Source: a virus
IMG/VR virus record: IMGVR_UViG_3300035181_000401
Span: 1-64,000 of that record
Reading direction: 5' to 3' (one strand)
Length of the DNA stretch: 64,000 bases
Shown in pieces: positions 42,194 to 50,838 of this stretch. The position numbers were made by a program, and so were the translations under genes. How positions within the stretch are numbered: position 1 is the stretch's first letter; each line of letters starts with the position of its first letter. Under the pieces are notes generated by a model that made no database searches, was not told the origin of the DNA, and saw nothing but the letters and a program-made list of their open reading frames with translations.

Positions 42194-42489
42194 TGGAAGA
42201 TCGCCACGTCGAGGGCGGAGAAGATGATGTCCACTTCCCCGTAGAAGGAGTACATCCGGAAGACCGGCAGCCCTTCGGTGAAGAACACCTCGGAATGGAG
42301 CGGCTTGCACTCGCACAGGTCGGCGAGGTCGCCTTCGATGCTGTCGATGATGCCTTCGACGGGCTGGACGATGTACCGGGGTTCGTCCGGGTTGCCGTCT
42401 TCGGTGAAGATTTCGATGAGTTCATCACCCACGACGTTGATGCCGATGATGGTGTGGCGCAGCAGCGCCTCGGGGTCACAGAGAATCAT
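42187..42489 (-). CDS. unknown protein of the NAD gene cluster
   Basis: 100 residues, acidic, beta-rich (IIGINVVGDELIEIFTEDGN, VFRMYSFYGEVDIIFSALDV). It overlaps the Prs-like gene by seven bases and the upstream gene by 14. AAAGGAG precedes the ATG. It may belong to the NAD operon by position; no function is known. Confidence 0.68.
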   Translation of the reverse strand: MILCDPEALLRHTIIGINVVGDELIEIFTEDGNPDEPRYIVQPVEGIIDSIEGDLADLCECKPLHSEVFFTEGLPVFRMYSFYGEVDIIFSALDVAIFQC

Positions 42490-42817
42490 CAAGCTCCTTT
42501 TCTTTCATTGTGAATTTGATCTTGGCTGCACGAATTATCTCCGTGTCGAGGTCAGTGTAACCATGTGCTCGAAGCCAGTCAAGAACTTTGTTTGCTCGGA
42601 AGCGGTAGATGTTGATGTCGCCTTCCTTCTTGACGTTCCACGCTCGGGGGAAGTCTTCAGGGAACTTCATCACATAGGAAGCAGCCACTGTAACATGGCT
42701 GCCTCCGTCGATCAAGACTTTCACGGTGGCGTACAACAGCCTCACCACCTTGTCTTTGGCCCACTGGGCAACACGTTGTTGCTCCAACGTGGGACGGCCC
42801 ATGCGGTTCTTTGCCAT
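42476..42817 (-). CDS. unknown basic protein
   Basis: 113 residues, Lys/Arg-rich, with a helical centre (RVAQWAKDKVVRLLYATVKV) and a C-terminal helix. Its start overlaps the end of a membrane microprotein gene. DNA binding is possible from charge alone. Confidence 0.68.
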   Translation of the reverse strand: MAKNRMGRPTLEQQRVAQWAKDKVVRLLYATVKVLIDGGSHVTVAASYVMKFPEDFPRAWNVKKEGDINIYRFRANKVLDWLRAHGYTDLDTEIIRAAKIKFTMKEKELDDSL

Positions 42818-42978
42818 TACCAGTCGCTGTACTTGGTCTTGGCAGCATCGTTGACCATCGACCTTACGTACAGGACGATCAGCAGCATGACCAGAAGGCA
42901 CCACAGGCTGCCCTTCGACACGAGGGAGTTGTTCCACACCAGCAGGGCAACGAGCCCGAGTCCTTGGAAGAAGTTCAT
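42817..42978 (-). CDS. small membrane protein (53 residues)
   Basis: Two hydrophobic segments (FFQGLGLVALLVW and LWCLLVMLLIVLYV) separated by a short polar turn. No Shine-Dalgarno, but the ATG lies three bases after the upstream stop, so translation is probably coupled. Function unknown. Confidence 0.62.
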   Translation of the reverse strand: MNFFQGLGLVALLVWNNSLVSKGSLWCLLVMLLIVLYVRSMVNDAAKTKYSDW

Positions 42979-42981
42979 GAC

Positions 42982-43194
42982 TTACGAGAGGACGATGCAA
43001 AGCACGGTACTGGAGTCCGTGCCATCCGGGTTTGCCATGTAGATCGTTTCGATGCCCAGCGTATCGTTAGCCGTGCTAAGGCTCCCTGCGAGGTAGGTTT
43101 CTCGTGTCATGACAGGCGTCGAACCGGCTTCCTTGGTCTTCAGGGCCTCCAATGCGGTGATAAGGGAGTCGATGGTGTGCGGTTGAGAAGTCAT
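42982..43194 (-). CDS. small unknown protein
   Basis: 70 residues, with PHTIDSLITALEALKTKEAG and a beta-rich end. GAAAGGAA lies five bases before the ATG. It sits between the DNA polymerase gene and a membrane microprotein gene. Confidence 0.68.
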   Translation of the reverse strand: MTSQPHTIDSLITALEALKTKEAGSTPVMTRETYLAGSLSTANDTLGIETIYMANPDGTDSSTVLCIVLS

Positions 43195-43207
43195 AATTCC
43201 TTTCGTG

Positions 43208-45640
43208 TTAATGGCATTCGGCCCAATTGCGCCCGAGAATGTAGTCGGCCGACAACGTGACGTTGAGTTTGTAGAAAGCACTCGTCTCACGGACTGCCTC
43301 TTGAATCAGTTCACCCGCGAGAGTGTAGCCGACGTAGTAGCCCTTATCGGAGTGACCGACTTCAGACCACGTAGGGTTTTCCTTGCGGAACGCCTTGGCA
43401 TCAGCCTCTTCCTTGAACGTCTTCCACTTGATGCGCGACTTGTGGACTTCCAACTGCGCTTCGTCGTGGTAGGCGATCATCTGTTGGACGAATGCAGCAT
43501 TCTTCCAGTCATCCCGGAAGAAGTCAACAGTCAGCCCAGCCTCTCGCATCTTCCGTTCGTGCAGCACCATCGCCCGCTTGGCGCAGATGACGCCCGCCGA
43601 TTGGAACAGAGAGTTGATGAGGGCCGAAGCACTGCGGGTGGGAATCTTGCGACCGTCCAGCCCGAGGATGTACTTCTTACCGCCCGTCGTCTCCCAGTAT
43701 TCCTTCAGCTTCTCGCCCAACGCAGCCAGAGGCTTCGCCGCTTGCCAGTAGGCCCCGTGGATCAGCGCACCGATATCCTCGGAGACGCCCACAGTCTTCG
43801 CCACTCGCTTCGGCATGGCACCGTAGGCGCACGCGTACTTCACAGGCTTCGCACTCTGCCGAGCGAACGGGAATGCCTTGCCAATCGCCTGAGACACCAA
43901 CGTCTCGATGAGCTTCGCCGTCTTCGTGTGAACGTCGTTCGGCTTCTCCATCGTCAGCGACAGGCAATAGCTGTGGTCTTCGTCGTCATACCGCCAGCAG
44001 TAGTGCGACTCGATCATCGCCTCAAGCGAGGCGAAATCGTAGCCCATTTGGTAGAAGCCGCCCTTAACGTCCGAGCCAAACATGCCCCGCATGTTCTCCC
44101 CGAAGAGAGACGTGATGCGAGGGATGTTAGCAACCAACCGATGCTTGAAGCGAGAAGTTCCCGCTCCGCACGAGTCAGCAGGAGTCGGGATGCGTCCATC
44201 CACAGCAATACGATCCGATGCCAGATAGCCCTTGCCCGCAAATTCATCATCTTCATCCATCTCATCAGGGTCCACCATGCCCCCGAGGATCGAGTTGCGG
44301 CGGTGGGAGTAGGTCAGGTACTCAGAGATGAGCTTGGCGTGCGGGAACTTGTCAGACAGTTCCAGCAGAGCCGGGTCCATTTCCTTTTCCTGCCCCACGG
44401 TGAACGTCGGGTTGGTGTAGACCTTCAACGGACGCCCGGGCTTGTGCAGCATCAGTTTGTTGCGCAGCTTGTCGGGCCTCACACCGAGGTTGTCACAACG
44501 GTCCTTGCAGAAGGGAGACGCCAGCGTTTGCTCGACGTAGCGTTCCACTGCATCCGCGAACTTGTCGGGAGACAGCTTGTTCTTCTTCGAGTCGCACGTG
44601 AGGTCACGTTCTTTGTACTGAGAGGGAACCCAGCCAAGCTCCACCAGCCAGCCCTTGATGTGCGTCGTGTCCTTCACGGTGGCAGGCTCCGTGGTCAGGA
44701 TGGGCACCTCCGGGTCCATCGGAAGCTTCCAGACAGTCCCGAAGAACTCAGCGGTACGCTCTTCCTCGTTGAACTTCCCGTTGTGCTTCTCGATGAACTT
44801 CTGCATGTGCGAAGACATCTCCCCGTTCTTCTTGAACTGAATCTTCGGGGGACAGTATGCCTTCGCCTTCGTAATGCCCATCGGCTTCGGAGGCAGCAGC
44901 GGCTCGACGATGAGACGGATTTCTTCCATCTTCTCGTCGAGGAACTTGATGTTCTCCCGGGCCAGCGTCTCGTTGAACGCGAAGCCACGGTGGGATTGCC
45001 GCGTCACGATGTCTCGCACGAGGTGTTCGAGGTTCATCGCGGAAGCCCAGTCCCAGCCCTCCATCTCGTCCAGCAGATGCAGGTAGAGCTTGACGTTCGT
45101 CTTGCAGTCCTGCTCGTTGTAGACCAGCATCTCCGGATGGTAGACACGGAACTCGGCACCCTTTGGATCGGAGTAGTGGATCAAGCCCAGTTCAAGAGCC
45201 TTCGCCCGCCAGTCGATCTTGTGCTCGCCGAGGCGGATGCCCCATTCGTCCAGCGAATGTCCACCGAAGCGGTCCGGGTTCAGACACTTCGACGCCACGA
45301 GGGTGTCAAAGATATCCACAGGTTTTCCACAGAAGGTGTCGCGTTCTCCGAACGAACGATCCCCCACCGTGTACTCGATGTCACAGTAGAGCTTGATAGC
45401 CAGCAAATCGAAGTCGAGGATGTTGTGGCCGATGATGACATCTGCTTCCTTCAGCTTATCTATGTACGCGCCACGAATTTCTTCGCCGACGAACCGCCAC
45501 GTCGCGCCAGTGTCCACGTCGATGATGACGGCACAGTGGATGACGAAAGTGGGCTTCAGCTTGAACGGTGCGCTCAGGTAGTCGATGCTCTGCTCGTTCA
45601 GCAGGTTGTTCGACTCGATGTCGGTTACGAATCGCTTCAT
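43208..45640 (-). CDS. family A DNA polymerase with 3'-5' exonuclease
   Basis: 810 residues. The N terminus has the exonuclease motif FVTDIESN and the second motif GHNILDFDLLAIK. The polymerase part has motif A-like YDFASLEAMIESHYCW, a motif B-like stretch KPVKYACAYGAMPKR, and motif C HDEAQLEV. Similar in plan to T7 DNA polymerase but longer. Replicates the phage genome together with the primase-helicase, SSB and exonuclease encoded nearby. GAAAGGACGC precedes the ATG. Confidence 0.93.
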   Translation of the reverse strand: MKRFVTDIESNNLLNEQSIDYLSAPFKLKPTFVIHCAVIIDVDTGATWRFVGEEIRGAYIDKLKEADVIIGHNILDFDLLAIKLYCDIEYTVGDRSFGERDTFCGKPVDIFDTLVASKCLNPDRFGGHSLDEWGIRLGEHKIDWRAKALELGLIHYSDPKGAEFRVYHPEMLVYNEQDCKTNVKLYLHLLDEMEGWDWASAMNLEHLVRDIVTRQSHRGFAFNETLARENIKFLDEKMEEIRLIVEPLLPPKPMGITKAKAYCPPKIQFKKNGEMSSHMQKFIEKHNGKFNEEERTAEFFGTVWKLPMDPEVPILTTEPATVKDTTHIKGWLVELGWVPSQYKERDLTCDSKKNKLSPDKFADAVERYVEQTLASPFCKDRCDNLGVRPDKLRNKLMLHKPGRPLKVYTNPTFTVGQEKEMDPALLELSDKFPHAKLISEYLTYSHRRNSILGGMVDPDEMDEDDEFAGKGYLASDRIAVDGRIPTPADSCGAGTSRFKHRLVANIPRITSLFGENMRGMFGSDVKGGFYQMGYDFASLEAMIESHYCWRYDDEDHSYCLSLTMEKPNDVHTKTAKLIETLVSQAIGKAFPFARQSAKPVKYACAYGAMPKRVAKTVGVSEDIGALIHGAYWQAAKPLAALGEKLKEYWETTGGKKYILGLDGRKIPTRSASALINSLFQSAGVICAKRAMVLHERKMREAGLTVDFFRDDWKNAAFVQQMIAYHDEAQLEVHKSRIKWKTFKEEADAKAFRKENPTWSEVGHSDKGYYVGYTLAGELIQEAVRETSAFYKLNVTLSADYILGRNWAECH

Positions 45641-45649
45641 GCGTCCTTT

Positions 45650-45865
45650 CTAGTTCTTGTTGAGGTTTCTCTTGGCTCGGGAGGCCACCACGCTGATGCC
45701 GCAATAGCTGCACTTGCAGAAGTCGTCCAGCGAGTCAGCCCAGTTGTGCCCGTAGTTGTGGCGTTCGCACCACAGAGGCTCGTACTTCGTGTTGTCGGGC
45801 GGGGCTCTGCGACCGAAGACGAACTCTCGCTTCTCTTGGGAGAGAGGATCGAAGAACGTGGTCAT
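45650..45865 (-). CDS. small zinc-finger-like protein
   Basis: 71 residues with CKCSYCG in the C-terminal half, plus CERH nearer the N terminus, giving a possible zinc site. It overlaps the upstream gene by four bases and precedes the polymerase gene. Function unknown. Confidence 0.65.
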   Translation of the reverse strand: MTTFFDPLSQEKREFVFGRRAPPDNTKYEPLWCERHNYGHNWADSLDDFCKCSYCGISVVASRAKRNLNKN

Positions 45866-46290
45866 GCGATTGCCAGCTTCCCGAGAGTTTCACCGTACCG
45901 CTTGATACGCCTCTCATCGTTTCGCATCAGGCTTTCATGCAGGTTGCAGAAGGCATCGCACAGCTTGACCTTGCGGGCCAGCGGATGCGGCTTGACGCGA
46001 AGGAAGATGTAGTCGTCACGGCTCTCGTCCTCTCGCTTGGTCATCGCCTTCACAGCATCCGCGACTTCATCCCCGAACAGGGCCAGCAGCATCTCGTAGG
46101 TGCAAACGGTGTCTTCGAGGATGTCATGAAGCCATGCGATGACTTCAAGTCGTTCGTCACCCGGGAAGGCTCGCTTGACCTTGATAGCCACTTGTGAGAC
46201 GTGTTCGGTGTACGCGTAGTCCCCGTACTTTTGGCCCGCGTGGAACTTGGCAGCGATATGCTTGGCAAGTTCAATTTGATTGATGTCCAT
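45862..46290 (-). CDS. small alarmone hydrolase-like HD protein (SpoT/MESH1-type)
   Basis: 142 residues. The HD site is HAGQKYGDYAYTEHVSQVA (His30), then AWLHDILEDT (His55, Asp56), with ALFGDEVADAVKAMTKR and a late KLCDAFCNL segment. This is the order of the (p)ppGpp hydrolase domain of RelA/SpoT. No synthetase domain is present. It would degrade alarmones made in response to infection, or a related nucleotide. GGAGAACA precedes the ATG. Confidence 0.8.
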   Translation of the reverse strand: MDINQIELAKHIAAKFHAGQKYGDYAYTEHVSQVAIKVKRAFPGDERLEVIAWLHDILEDTVCTYEMLLALFGDEVADAVKAMTKREDESRDDYIFLRVKPHPLARKVKLCDAFCNLHESLMRNDERRIKRYGETLGKLAIA

Positions 46291-46348
46291 TGTTCTCCAG
46301 TGTGAGGTGGGTTCGAGGGATTCTACCACGCAGCCCACAAAAAGAAAA

Positions 46349-46372
46349 GGCCCCCCGCGAAGACGGGGAGCC
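46349..46372 (-). terminator. strong terminator after the helicase gene
   Basis: On the minus strand GGCTCCCCG pairs with CGGGGGGCC (one G-T) around TCTTCG, then TTTTCTTTTT. It ends the leftward transcript of the UvrD-like gene. Confidence 0.88.
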
Positions 46373-46387
46373 AAAGGCTGTGGTTCT

Positions 46388-48025
46388 TTACGCTGCGAGC
46401 GCGTCTTGCACGTCGCGGATCAGCGGGGCCAGTTGCCCCTTCACAAAGGTGTCCATGCGGCTCTGGATGTCCGGCAGCGAGCCGTCGCTTTCCGGGTCCG
46501 CTTCCGCGCAGTCGTGGTCGATGTGGTCGTGCGCAGAAGACTGTGACAGGTACTCTTCCGTGGTGGCGTTGTACTCCAGCTTCAGGATGGCTCGGGTCAG
46601 GGCCACGTACAGCAGGTTCTGCTCTTCGACGGGCAGGCCCACCCAGTCACCGTTCTCGTCATAGCCGCTCTTGAAGTCGTTCTCCACGATGACTTGCTCG
46701 AACTCCCGGCCCTTCGACTTGTGAGCCGTGGTGAAGGTGATGTGGGGGTTCTTCGAGTTCTGGTGACGCTCCAGCACTTGAATCCACTGGTCGGCCTTGC
46801 CCTCCTTGACCACCTTGACGATGCGGCCCAGTTCCGCCGAGTGCTTCGACTCTTCCACCAGTTCACCCCAGTTGGAGTAGGCCAGCAGGGAATCGTGCTT
46901 GACGTTCTTCATGTCGCCTCGGTTGAGAGCGACAGCCGATTGCAGGAGCTTCACGAAATCCCGCACGTCGATTTCCAGCGACACTTCCGTGCCCTTCTGG
47001 ATTTCCTCCACAGCAGCCGTCAGCAGGGCCGTGTTGGTGCGGAAGAGGCGGGTGTAGGGGGCAGAGCGGTCCACGAGGTTGTAGGGTGCCACGACCGATT
47101 GAATCTTCTCGTTGCCATCGATCACCATGTCACGTTCCAGAACCGCAGTGGCGAGGTCGGCGATGGACTGACCGTAGCGGAAGCTCTTCGTCAGGTACAG
47201 CGCGTCAGCGTTGACCATCTGCATCGCGTTGACAGCACCGCGCCAGCCATAAATGGCCTGACGGGCATCGCCCACCATGACGACGATGGCGTGTTCGGTC
47301 TGTTGCATGACGATGTCCAGCACGCAGGGGGTCGTGTCTTGGAACTCGTCCACGTAGACGATGCTCTTGCCCGCCAGCTTCGGCTTCGACATCTGGTACA
47401 ACTTGAGGTAGGTGTCGTGCGTGGCGAGCACTTCCGAGCGCAGGTTGATGCGGTCTTCCCACAGGCTCTCCGCGTTGGCGAGGATGATCTTCTTGGCAAC
47501 GTTGACGGCCGAAGAGTTGCCTTTGCACTTCTCGAAGAGGTCTGCCGTGGGGACGTGCTTCATCTTGATGGCGAGGTCAGCCGACTGCTCGAACAGCGCG
47601 ACGGTTTCCTTGACCAGCAGACCGAGGAAGTTCGCCGGGATGATGAGGTCTTCATCGATCACCAGATTGCGGATGCCGTAGAAGCGGGCAATCTCCGAGC
47701 CCGTGCCAGCCACGTTGACGTACTTGCCACGCGGACGGGAGAGCTTGTCATTGAGCTTCGCACCGTAGGCAGCGTATGCCAGCGAGTGCGTCGTGCGGCA
47801 CTCCACGTGCTTCGGGAACTTTTCCGCCGCCTCGGTGGCAGTCACCTTGTTGAAGGCAAGGTAGATCGAAGGGACGGGGGAGGCTTCTGCCGTGACGACC
47901 AGCGTCGAGGTCTTGCCAGAGCCCGCACAGGCTTCCACCTTCAGCATCCCCTTGGCACCAGCCTTCACGAGATTGGCAACGTAGTCGCAGACGGCTTGTT
48001 GTTGCGGGGTGGGGGTGCGGCTCAT
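46388..48025 (-). CDS. SF1 DNA helicase (UvrD/Dda-like)
   Basis: 545 residues. Walker A VEACAGSGKTS (residues 30-40), IYLAFNK motif Ia, YVDEFQDT motif II, VGDARQAIYGWRG motif III, FRYGQSIADLA motif IV, TTAHKSKGREFEQVIVEND motif V and NLLYVALTRA motif VI. A 3'-5' helicase likely for recombination or origin opening. Terminators lie on both sides of its transcription unit. Confidence 0.93.
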   Translation of the reverse strand: MSRTPTPQQQAVCDYVANLVKAGAKGMLKVEACAGSGKTSTLVVTAEASPVPSIYLAFNKVTATEAAEKFPKHVECRTTHSLAYAAYGAKLNDKLSRPRGKYVNVAGTGSEIARFYGIRNLVIDEDLIIPANFLGLLVKETVALFEQSADLAIKMKHVPTADLFEKCKGNSSAVNVAKKIILANAESLWEDRINLRSEVLATHDTYLKLYQMSKPKLAGKSIVYVDEFQDTTPCVLDIVMQQTEHAIVVMVGDARQAIYGWRGAVNAMQMVNADALYLTKSFRYGQSIADLATAVLERDMVIDGNEKIQSVVAPYNLVDRSAPYTRLFRTNTALLTAAVEEIQKGTEVSLEIDVRDFVKLLQSAVALNRGDMKNVKHDSLLAYSNWGELVEESKHSAELGRIVKVVKEGKADQWIQVLERHQNSKNPHITFTTAHKSKGREFEQVIVENDFKSGYDENGDWVGLPVEEQNLLYVALTRAILKLEYNATTEEYLSQSSAHDHIDHDCAEADPESDGSLPDIQSRMDTFVKGQLAPLIRDVQDALAA

Positions 48026-48096
48026 TGGATTCTCCTGTGGGGTGCGTTCGTTGATGTGTTCATTATGCCTAGGACTTCAGGTCCACACAAGAGAAA

Positions 48097-48118
48097 AGCC
48101 CCACGGCTAGGTGGGGCT
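48097..48118 (-). terminator. terminator upstream of the helicase unit
   Basis: On the minus strand AGCCCCAC pairs with GTGGGGCT around CTAGCC, followed by TTTTCTC. It lies 16 bases after the stop of the gene at 48134-48559. Confidence 0.82.
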
Positions 48119-48133
48119 TCTCATCCGTGAGAA

Positions 48134-48559
48134 TCACGACTCCAACGGGAAGGGCCATTGGCTCGACGGGTCCGGCACGTGGCGGAACTCACGCGCAGGG
48201 CCGTGGGTTGCCCCGAGGGACTTCTTGGCCTTCTTGCCGCGACGGCTCTTGGCATCACGGATCGCCGCCGCCACGAACAGGAGGGCGTTGGCACGGTAGG
48301 GCTTGCGCTTGGACGTGACGAGCTTGTCCCAAAACGGGTGGGCCACCTCTTCCTTCAGGGTCTTCGGACCCATCACTTCACGGTAGACATCCCGCTCCGG
48401 ACACCAGTAGGTGCCGTTCAGTTCTTCGCTGGCGTAGGAGAGGGCGCAGCACGACATTTCGGCCTCGCCCTTCAGGATCATCTCCGCCGCCCGCTCGAAG
48501 ACCTTGGGGTTCAGCACACGCAAGTTGTCGCGGCTCAGGGGGTTGTATGCTTTGCTCAT
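48134..48559 (-). CDS. unknown protein
   Basis: 141 residues, with one CC pair and several Trp. The C terminus is basic (RRGKKAKKSLG) before a Pro-rich end. The start overlaps the stop of the upstream microprotein as ATGA. No family recognised. Confidence 0.65.
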   Translation of the reverse strand: MSKAYNPLSRDNLRVLNPKVFERAAEMILKGEAEMSCCALSYASEELNGTYWCPERDVYREVMGPKTLKEEVAHPFWDKLVTSKRKPYRANALLFVAAAIRDAKSRRGKKAKKSLGATHGPAREFRHVPDPSSQWPFPLES

Positions 48560-48726
48560 GGGGTTTGTTTCCTTTCCTCTTCGGTCCCGGGGCAAGCTCT
48601 ATTGGCTGCCCTACGGGACGCTTCGTTGTTCAGTCTGAGAAGCCCGCACTTGGCGCAGTAGAGCCACGGCAAGGGAGCCTTACGGTGGCCCAGCTTCACC
48701 GTGAATGCGTGAGGGTGGGCCTTCAT
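48556..48726 (-). CDS. small zinc-ribbon-like protein
   Basis: 56 residues: basic N terminus, then LPWLYCAKCGLLRLNNEASR with a further Cys near residue 45, a CxxC-x(n)-C arrangement. The ATG lies immediately after the upstream stop. Likely nucleic-acid or protein contact; no specific role. Confidence 0.65.
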   Translation of the reverse strand: MKAHPHAFTVKLGHRKAPLPWLYCAKCGLLRLNNEASRRAANRACPGTEEERKQTP

Positions 48727-48729
48727 GCG

Positions 48730-49158
48730 TCAGCGGCGACGACCGACCGAGATGGACGAGCGGCTGGTCGTGGTCGAGATGCCACGGCTGTTGGTGCTAG
48801 TCCACGCAGAGGGGCGGGGCGTGTAGCTCGGCACGATGGCACGCGGGGCCACGTAGGTCGGACGGACCACGGTGGGAGCGATGATCGTGTGTTGGACGAC
48901 GACCGGGGCACGGTAGCCATAGCCGCCGCTGAAGAGGTGGCCCATCATGAAGCCCGACATGAAGCCGTCGTGTTGCGGGGCTTGTTGGACGATCACGGGG
49001 GCTTGACCCGCGACGACCGGGCCTTGCTGCACTTGCGCCACGGGCGGGGCGTATTGCGGGGCGGGCGAGCACGCGTTGAGGACGAGAGCGAACAGCAGGA
49101 TGGACAGCAGGACGGTGATGATGACACGCGTCAGGGAGCCGAAGAAGAAATCGCGCAA
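48730..49158 (-). CDS. predicted lipoprotein with Pro/Gln-rich tail
   Basis: 142 residues from a TTG that has AAAGGA ten bases upstream (an ATG six codons earlier is the alternative). A hydrophobic segment (VIITVLLSILLFALVLNAC) ends at Cys30 in a lipobox-like LNAC. A Pro/Gln/Val-rich section and a Gly/Met cluster (FMSGFMMGHLFSGGYGY) follow, then a Ser/Thr/Arg end. It should be anchored at the cell envelope. Superinfection exclusion is one guess only. Confidence 0.62.
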   Translation of the reverse strand: MRDFFFGSLTRVIITVLLSILLFALVLNACSPAPQYAPPVAQVQQGPVVAGQAPVIVQQAPQHDGFMSGFMMGHLFSGGYGYRAPVVVQHTIIAPTVVRPTYVAPRAIVPSYTPRPSAWTSTNSRGISTTTSRSSISVGRRR

Positions 49159-49192
49159 GGGGTGGGTTCCTTTCATTAAGGTTGGGAGTCTT

Positions 49193-50113
49193 TCAGTCTT
49201 GCTTGAGCTTGACCACGCCAGCCTCCAGAGCGGCGTTGAAGCGTTCAGTGTAGCACTGGAGACGCTGACTTTCAAGGAAAAAGTTGAGGGCTGCGTCGTG
49301 CTTTTCCCACGCGTAGTCCCGGAACCAACCGCTCGTGATCGAGGTGCAGACCTTCATCAGAGCGAAACGGAACGCCTCTTCGGGCGTCTTGCCACCGGGA
49401 AACGGGATGAGGGATCGTTCGAGAGCCAGCACCATTGCCTCTTCCACCACCCCAGCAAGGCGGATGGCTTCAGGCTGCGCCTCGAACAGTTCCCGGCTGC
49501 ACTTGACCGGCCCGTCAAGGTAGTAGGTGTAGGCGGGACGGTCGAAGACCGCCACGGCTTCATGCACAGTGTCGTGGTCGTACTTCTGGATCACGCCCGT
49601 CATCGTTGCGTCGAAGAACTCACCCTTGCCCACGGAGAGGTTCGGGTGCTTGTACGTGTAGGTGTCCACCTCACGCTGACGATAGAACTCCATCCACTCT
49701 TCCGGGATGGTGCAGTTCATCTCACGCAGCAGACGAATGTCCGCCATCGTCTTCCAGAAATGCGGGCTGTTCTTCAGGAAGCGGTGCGACATCTTGAGGG
49801 TGTACACCAAATCCTTCCGGGCAGCGTCCATCGGAACTCCAGCCCAGCCTGACGAGTAGACGGACTCCGGGTGTTCCTTCACGAACGCCAGCAGACGCTC
49901 GGCACGGGAATCGGGCCACGCGATTTCGACTTCGCAGATGAGGCCCGATGCCCGGCGCATGAAGATGCTGTTCCCGTCGTTGATGGGGTAGAAGGAGACG
50001 GCACCGAACACTTTGCGAAAGGCAACTGCCTCGTCGTAGGTGCCGACCAAGTCAAGGTCAGCAGGCTCTCGGTCGAGATGGTGAGCAATGGCAGTCGAGC
50101 CAATCATAAGCAT
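49193..50113 (-). CDS. nucleotidyltransferase-like protein
   Basis: 306 residues. The N terminus has the nucleotidyltransferase-like core MLMIGSTAIAHHLDREPADLDLV: a GS motif and the DLDLV acidic pair. The rest is helical with no further motif recognised. Possibly a tRNA- or protein-modifying enzyme, or a toxin/antitoxin-type relative. GAAGGAGAAC before the ATG. Confidence 0.65.
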   Translation of the reverse strand: MLMIGSTAIAHHLDREPADLDLVGTYDEAVAFRKVFGAVSFYPINDGNSIFMRRASGLICEVEIAWPDSRAERLLAFVKEHPESVYSSGWAGVPMDAARKDLVYTLKMSHRFLKNSPHFWKTMADIRLLREMNCTIPEEWMEFYRQREVDTYTYKHPNLSVGKGEFFDATMTGVIQKYDHDTVHEAVAVFDRPAYTYYLDGPVKCSRELFEAQPEAIRLAGVVEEAMVLALERSLIPFPGGKTPEEAFRFALMKVCTSITSGWFRDYAWEKHDAALNFFLESQRLQCYTERFNAALEAGVVKLKQD

Positions 50114-50134
50114 TCGGTGTTCTCCTTCAATGGT

Positions 50135-50563
50135 TTAGCAGCGCGATGAGTTCCAGTCGCGGGCGGACGATTCCATGTCGCTGACGACATTGTACAGGCG
50201 ACCGAGAGCGTTCTCGCTGCGCCAGTAGGAACCGAGGGCCGTGACATTCTCGTTCTCGATGTTGTCGAGGGCGTGGGAGATGATGTCTTCCGACTCGTAG
50301 GGACCGTATTCCTCGTAGTACGGGAGGCTGAACGTGATGTTCGCCACGCCCGCCACGAGTTGAGCGTTCTCGAAATGCTCCGCCGCTTCGTTGGCGAGGG
50401 CTTCCGCCTCGCTCACGCTGGAGGCTTCCTTCAGTCGGTCGAACGCTTCGCGTCCGGAACTGATGGCTTGGGCCACGAACGTGACGGCATCCTTGCGGAT
50501 CGCTGCCTGTTGGGCGCGGAGGGTGGCAATCGAGATGCCGCCGATGACGATGTCGTTGGTCAT
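50135..50563 (-). CDS. unknown protein, paralogue of the next gene
   Basis: 142 residues, helical and acidic. The end SSARDWNSSRC is similar to the end TDWNSSSAYC of the 78-residue gene just upstream, and the N-terminal parts also align loosely (DIVIGGISIATLR against TIVLNGVPLSDIA). The pair is probably a local duplication. Function unknown. Confidence 0.65.
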   Translation of the reverse strand: MTNDIVIGGISIATLRAQQAAIRKDAVTFVAQAISSGREAFDRLKEASSVSEAEALANEAAEHFENAQLVAGVANITFSLPYYEEYGPYESEDIISHALDNIENENVTALGSYWRSENALGRLYNVVSDMESSARDWNSSRC

Positions 50564-50565
50564 GT

Positions 50566-50802
50566 TCAGCAGTAGGCGGAAGACGAGTTCCAGTCCGTCA
50601 CCGTGTCGGCGCTCTCGATGTCCCAGCGGAGGGAGGCGAGGTCAGCCGGGGCACCCGTGGCGCGGGAAATCTGGTTGATTTCGTCGAGCGTGCTCTTGAT
50701 GAGTTGAACACGTTCGGCGATGGCCTCGATGGCTGCACGCGTGGTGACGGCAGTGGAGGCGGCGATGTCCGACAGCGGGACACCGTTCAGTACGATGGTC
50801 AT
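50566..50802 (-). CDS. unknown small protein, paralogue of the previous gene
   Basis: 78 residues: TIVLNGVPLSDIAASTAVTT, a helix, and DWNSSSAYC at the end. AAGGAGAAAG lies before the ATG. It shares the terminal DWNSS motif with the downstream protein. Confidence 0.65.
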   Translation of the reverse strand: MTIVLNGVPLSDIAASTAVTTRAAIEAIAERVQLIKSTLDEINQISRATGAPADLASLRWDIESADTVTDWNSSSAYC

Positions 50803-50838
50803 TTGGTTTCTTTCTCCTTGAGGTTGTGGGCTGTAGCC

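Noticed and set aside
32129-45640. Z-genome (2-aminoadenine) hypothesis from HD, MazG-like and family A polymerase genes
   Set aside because: The HD protein looks like the common YfbR type, not DatZ, and no PurZ-like adenylosuccinate synthetase is visible in the window. It would need PurZ elsewhere in the genome.
43205-46012. Long plus-strand frame opposite the DNA polymerase
   Set aside because: Composition is Arg/His/Leu-rich and shows no domain, while the minus-strand frame is a clear family A polymerase.
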